The position numbers and the translations under genes are program-made. From Bacteroidota bacterium (GTDB taxonomy: Bacteria > Bacteroidota > Bacteroidia > Chitinophagales > Saprospiraceae): a DNA stretch of 14,469 nucleotides. Each line of letters starts with the position of its first letter. Position 1 is the stretch's first letter. The notes below the pieces were generated by a model. That model was not told the DNA's origin. It worked only from the letters and a program-made list of their open reading frames with translations, and did no database searches. The stretch lies in the NCBI GenBank assembly GCA_008501835.1, contig QQUB01000447.1, positions 1 through 14,469 of the forward strand, given 5' to 3'. Of the stretch, positions 12,301-14,469 are shown piece after piece.

Positions 12301-14469
12301 CAGGGTCATTGTTTCCGAACCAGGAGGTGGATTCCTGGTGAGTGGTTCAAAAGGCGACAGTACCTTAATTGTCCTGCTAGATGATGAAGGAAACATGACC
12401 TGGGAACGTACTTTTAAATTTACAAACAAACCGGAATACCCAATCGAGATGGAACTGGATTCTGATAACAACCTTATTGTTGCAGGCAATACAGATCTTA
12501 TAGGCAATGACCGGGAATGTTATGCCTTTAAATATGATTATCAAAATAACAATTTGGTCTGGTCAAAAATCCTCGATTTTGCACCTGACAGCAGATCCAG
12601 CTTTGGGACTATTCTTGAAATCAGCCCCGGCGGAAATTATATGATTGGAGGAAGTACTGCCCAAAACAGTTCACCAGGGTTGGGGTGTGATGCCTTTTTG
12701 ATGGAAATAGAGCGTAATTCAGGAAATGCTGTTTGGTATCAAAATTATAACCTTGGAAGTTGTGAAGGGCTGGCTGAGATCATTGTACATGCCAATAGTG
12801 TCTACGGCACAGGCCGGTACAATTATGCCGGTGGAGGTACCGATAAAATGCGGCAGGCCATAAGTCAGTTCGATTTAAGTGGAACAGAGTTGTGGTCCCG
12901 GTTATACCTCGTCAATATTCAAAGCAACGCCAGATTATACTCCACTGATATTTTATCCGATAACGGCCTTGTGGTTATTGGCCATGGTGATACCAATGGT
13001 ACCAGCCCCACGGATATTACCATGCAGATTTTCAAAACAGATTATTCCGGAAATGTTCAATGGGCTAAGGATTACAATATTCCCGGTGCCAATAATCAAC
13101 GATATCGCGAAATCCTCAATCTGCCGGATGGATATCTTTTGGTTGGTTATTATGAGGAAGGTGTAGAAACAAGGATGTTTTTAGCCAAAACGGATAAATT
13201 GGGTGTTGTTCAATGGGCAAAACGTTACGGTGGTAGCCAAAGTGAATCAGGATGGGATGTATTGTGGCACAATGGATTGATTTACCTGGTAGGGTCCAGC
13301 GAAAGTTACGGCCTTGGCGGTGCTGATGTTTTTGTGGCTAAGCTGATGCTGGATGGTACGATTCCTGGGGAATGCATGGCTGTCACGGACATAACTATCA
13401 ATGAAAGCGATTTTAATGATCCCTACGACGGAACACATAGTGTAAATGCTTACCAACCAACACTTGGATTCCCGGATAATCCTGCTCAACCTGTACAGAT
13501 TTCCCTGGAGGAAACTGTTGAGTGTTTTGTGCCTTGTGAATCATTGGACACCTGCATCGTTTTCCCGGATGCTCAATTGCTTGCTTTGAGTGGAGAGTGT
13601 ACGGGAGAGACCGTTATGGTAACGATTGAAGTGTGCAATGAAGGTAATGGGGTTTTGCCCGAAGGCACGGAAATAACATTTTATGAAGGAGATCCGACGG
13701 CAACAACTGCTGCTGTAATTGCAACTCACTCTCTGCCACAGGAACTGGCAACGGATAGCTGCCTGGTTTTTACATTAGAACTTATTTCACCGGTGACCCC
13801 TCCCGTTTATGGGGTCTTGAACGATGATGGAAGTACGCCCACGCCCTTTGATCTCGAGTCAGAAGACCTGCCAAATACCGGAATTTCAGAATGCGACCTC
13901 CTGGATAATATTGGCTTTTTTGAATTGGATTATATCCCGCCGGTGCTTGATCTCGGTCCTGATATTGAAATGTGTGATAATGCAACGATAACACTGGATG
14001 CAGGTTCCGGTTTTTATGAATATCAATGGTTTGACGGATCGATGGAGCCAACTTATACCAGTTGGTTGCCAGGAACTTATTGGGTCACTGCTATCGATAG
14101 TTGTGGCGGGATTCAATCCGATACGATAACCATCACGGTGCTTCCGGAAACCGAATTGCATGTGGCTCAGGATACTTCCGTTTGTCCGGGAACAGTAACT
14201 TTGACGGCTAGCGGATTTGAAAAGTATCAGTGGTTCCCTCAAAGCCAGATCGATTGTGATACCTGTTCAACAGTTGTGGTGGATATAGATTCTATGACGG
14301 TGATTGAGGTAGTTGGTGAAAATGCTCCCGGATGCTTTAGCGGGGATACTATTATTATTGACATTTTACCGTCCTTGGTGACAAAGGATACAGTAAGTGT
14401 TTGTCAGGGGGATACGGTTATGATATTTAATAATCCGGAAACAGCAGAAGGGGATTACACTCAGACCTT
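9389..14469 (+). CDS. Large secreted M43 (pappalysin-like) metalloprotease with PKD, twin seven-blade propeller and Ig-like domains, 3'-truncated by the window edge
   Basis: The frame is open from the ATG at 9389 to the last base: 1,693 codons, no stop or frameshift. Residues 1 to about 22 are a signal peptide or N-terminal membrane anchor (LLMGTLVLLSILIL). Residues about 85-335 are the peptidase: zinc motif HEMGHYLGLYH (His233, Glu234, His237, His243; Gly240) and Met-turn YMDYG (Met302), as in family M43 with pappalysin and cytophagalysin. PKD-like domains lie at about 345-425 and 427-505. Residues 510-894 and 955-1327 are two homologous propeller-like modules, each with seven blade motifs of the F(L/V)xKxDxxGxxxW type. 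Residues about 1388-1516 resemble a CARDB/DUF11-type adhesion domain; Ig-like repeats follow at 1518-1582 and 1583-1661, and another begins at the edge. It is probably exported and secreted; a T9SS tail is expected beyond the window but not seen. The protease is likely active, since all ligands are present; the substrate is unknown. Confidence 0.9.
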   Translation, partial: MKTISTLLMGTLVLLSILILNAWHNSSPLQPYNAGEQYCATDELFQNALEKDPRFKQKHEAMERILLQNHSKNKEEKSSPPPYIIPVVVHIIHENGPENITDAQVLDGMEHLNQAFANTDYYDQGTGVNTQIQFCLAKRTPEGTFTTGINRVESPLTNVDMNSEDLDLKNLIRWDPLHYVNIWLVNEICSGSSGCGVAGYAYLPGAHGSNVDGIVQEARWFGSSNANSGVQVHEMGHYLGLYHTFQGGCTNDDCMTDGDRVCDTPPDNSTAAVPCAGSANSCTTDTNSGFATDQNDMFWNYMDYGNWSCYSAFSQGQADRMHGVIDNIRESLLESEGCDDPCSVNLVADFTPGANQTINIGTAINFVNTSSNGSIWDWHIDGVSSANTADFSHTFNTLGTFEITLYATNADPNCHDDYSIYVTVVCPVEAGFSSSNVYPLPGEIVNFTNESTEATDYVWTVNGTTEATTMDFTFVFPSEGVYQVCLEASNGLCEQSFCQTLFVFEPTGSCEDSTFVKIIGDPNANEKGNLIIPSSDGNFYLGGSYYGNPYIVKMTPGGVVLWEYFIPMAWDILVDYTITDMIEDSAGMLVFCGLDGSGQNLQGFICKFNPMTNAVVWMQRTSYSSGLRSILEPPPNSTPGNEYIVFGDTHFNGPPGNWDDFTFLKVDRTTGSIAAFTPQNYTLGASQSSVESVLYNNEVYTIGRYTHPVGTNTDKMRYGMSKMDINGNEIWSRTYFVDESQTARLYNRDFVIENQSIFILGDGDENGDSNTDISPFLVRTDLNGNISWVRKYELFGIGKVQALEIVSTPHAFYFFGKTVESPHEIFVLKTNKEGWTEWAKSYTFSGNDEVSLHPINQMIIDGQFIYLTATTGDPGGFDSNILVVKMDLDGNTAGECVISESLGVEDYYLELSADPEIDLVEYDSPMDVYEWQPELLETESPVDGCGCQQDTIPCEDTFVKTLGTPMDDESGRVIVSEPGGGFLVSGSKGDSTLIVLLDDEGNMTWERTFKFTNKPEYPIEMELDSDNNLIVAGNTDLIGNDRECYAFKYDYQNNNLVWSKILDFAPDSRSSFGTILEISPGGNYMIGGSTAQNSSPGLGCDAFLMEIERNSGNAVWYQNYNLGSCEGLAEIIVHANSVYGTGRYNYAGGGTDKMRQAISQFDLSGTELWSRLYLVNIQSNARLYSTDILSDNGLVVIGHGDTNGTSPTDITMQIFKTDYSGNVQWAKDYNIPGANNQRYREILNLPDGYLLVGYYEEGVETRMFLAKTDKLGVVQWAKRYGGSQSESGWDVLWHNGLIYLVGSSESYGLGGADVFVAKLMLDGTIPGECMAVTDITINESDFNDPYDGTHSVNAYQPTLGFPDNPAQPVQISLEETVECFVPCESLDTCIVFPDAQLLALSGECTGETVMVTIEVCNEGNGVLPEGTEITFYEGDPTATTAAVIATHSLPQELATDSCLVFTLELISPVTPPVYGVLNDDGSTPTPFDLESEDLPNTGISECDLLDNIGFFELDYIPPVLDLGPDIEMCDNATITLDAGSGFYEYQWFDGSMEPTYTSWLPGTYWVTAIDSCGGIQSDTITITVLPETELHVAQDTSVCPGTVTLTASGFEKYQWFPQSQIDCDTCSTVVVDIDSMTVIEVVGENAPGCFSGDTIIIDILPSLVTKDTVSVCQGDTVMIFNNPETAEGDYTQT

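Overview
The window (14,469 bp) looks like chromosomal DNA of a member of the Bacteroidota, probably a Saprospiraceae-like or related marine/freshwater lineage. The lineage is inferred from a C-terminal type IX secretion (T9SS) type B sorting domain, a very large secreted M43 metalloprotease with PKD and propeller domains, TAnnTTTG-type promoter boxes, the lack of Shine-Dalgarno sequences before the starts, and short intergenic palindromic repeats. No plasmid, phage, transposase, CRISPR, rRNA or tRNA signal was seen.

Layout. (1) Bases 1-1761, plus strand: the C-terminal part of a molybdopterin oxidoreductase of the DMSO-reductase superfamily, cut at the left edge and closed by a strong hairpin terminator. 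(2) 1986-3446, minus strand, convergent with it: a secreted L-type lectin-like protein with a T9SS type B tail. (3) 3765-4514, plus: a small secreted DUF4197 protein. (4) A 151-bp repeat element with terminal inverted repeats fills most of the gap to the next gene. (5) 4702-5730, plus: a lipoprotein of the DUF3089 alpha/beta-hydrolase family, followed by a near-perfect 15-bp-stem terminator. (6) 5886-7565, plus: EttA, the ABC-F translation factor. (7) 7830-8939, plus: a membrane fatty-acid desaturase with a long inverted repeat directly before its ATG. (8) 8940-9388: a 449-bp gene-free stretch with a second repeat cluster, including a 42-bp unit present twice. (9) 9389 to the right edge, plus: at least 1,693 codons of a secreted M43 (pappalysin-like) metalloprotease with two PKD-type domains, two successive seven-blade propeller-like modules and Ig-like repeats. 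It is open at the window end, and its reading frame is continuous.

The genes do not form one obvious pathway. Most appear to be separate transcription units divided by terminators, promoter-like boxes or repeat elements. The common theme is the cell envelope: respiratory Mo-enzyme, surface lectin, periplasmic DUF4197 protein, lipoprotein hydrolase, lipid desaturase and exported protease, with EttA as the one cytosolic housekeeping gene. I see no convincing new defence or mobile system. The points most worth a second look are the nested palindromic repeats shared by two intergenic regions, the duplicated propeller in the protease, and the inverted repeat at the desaturase start.
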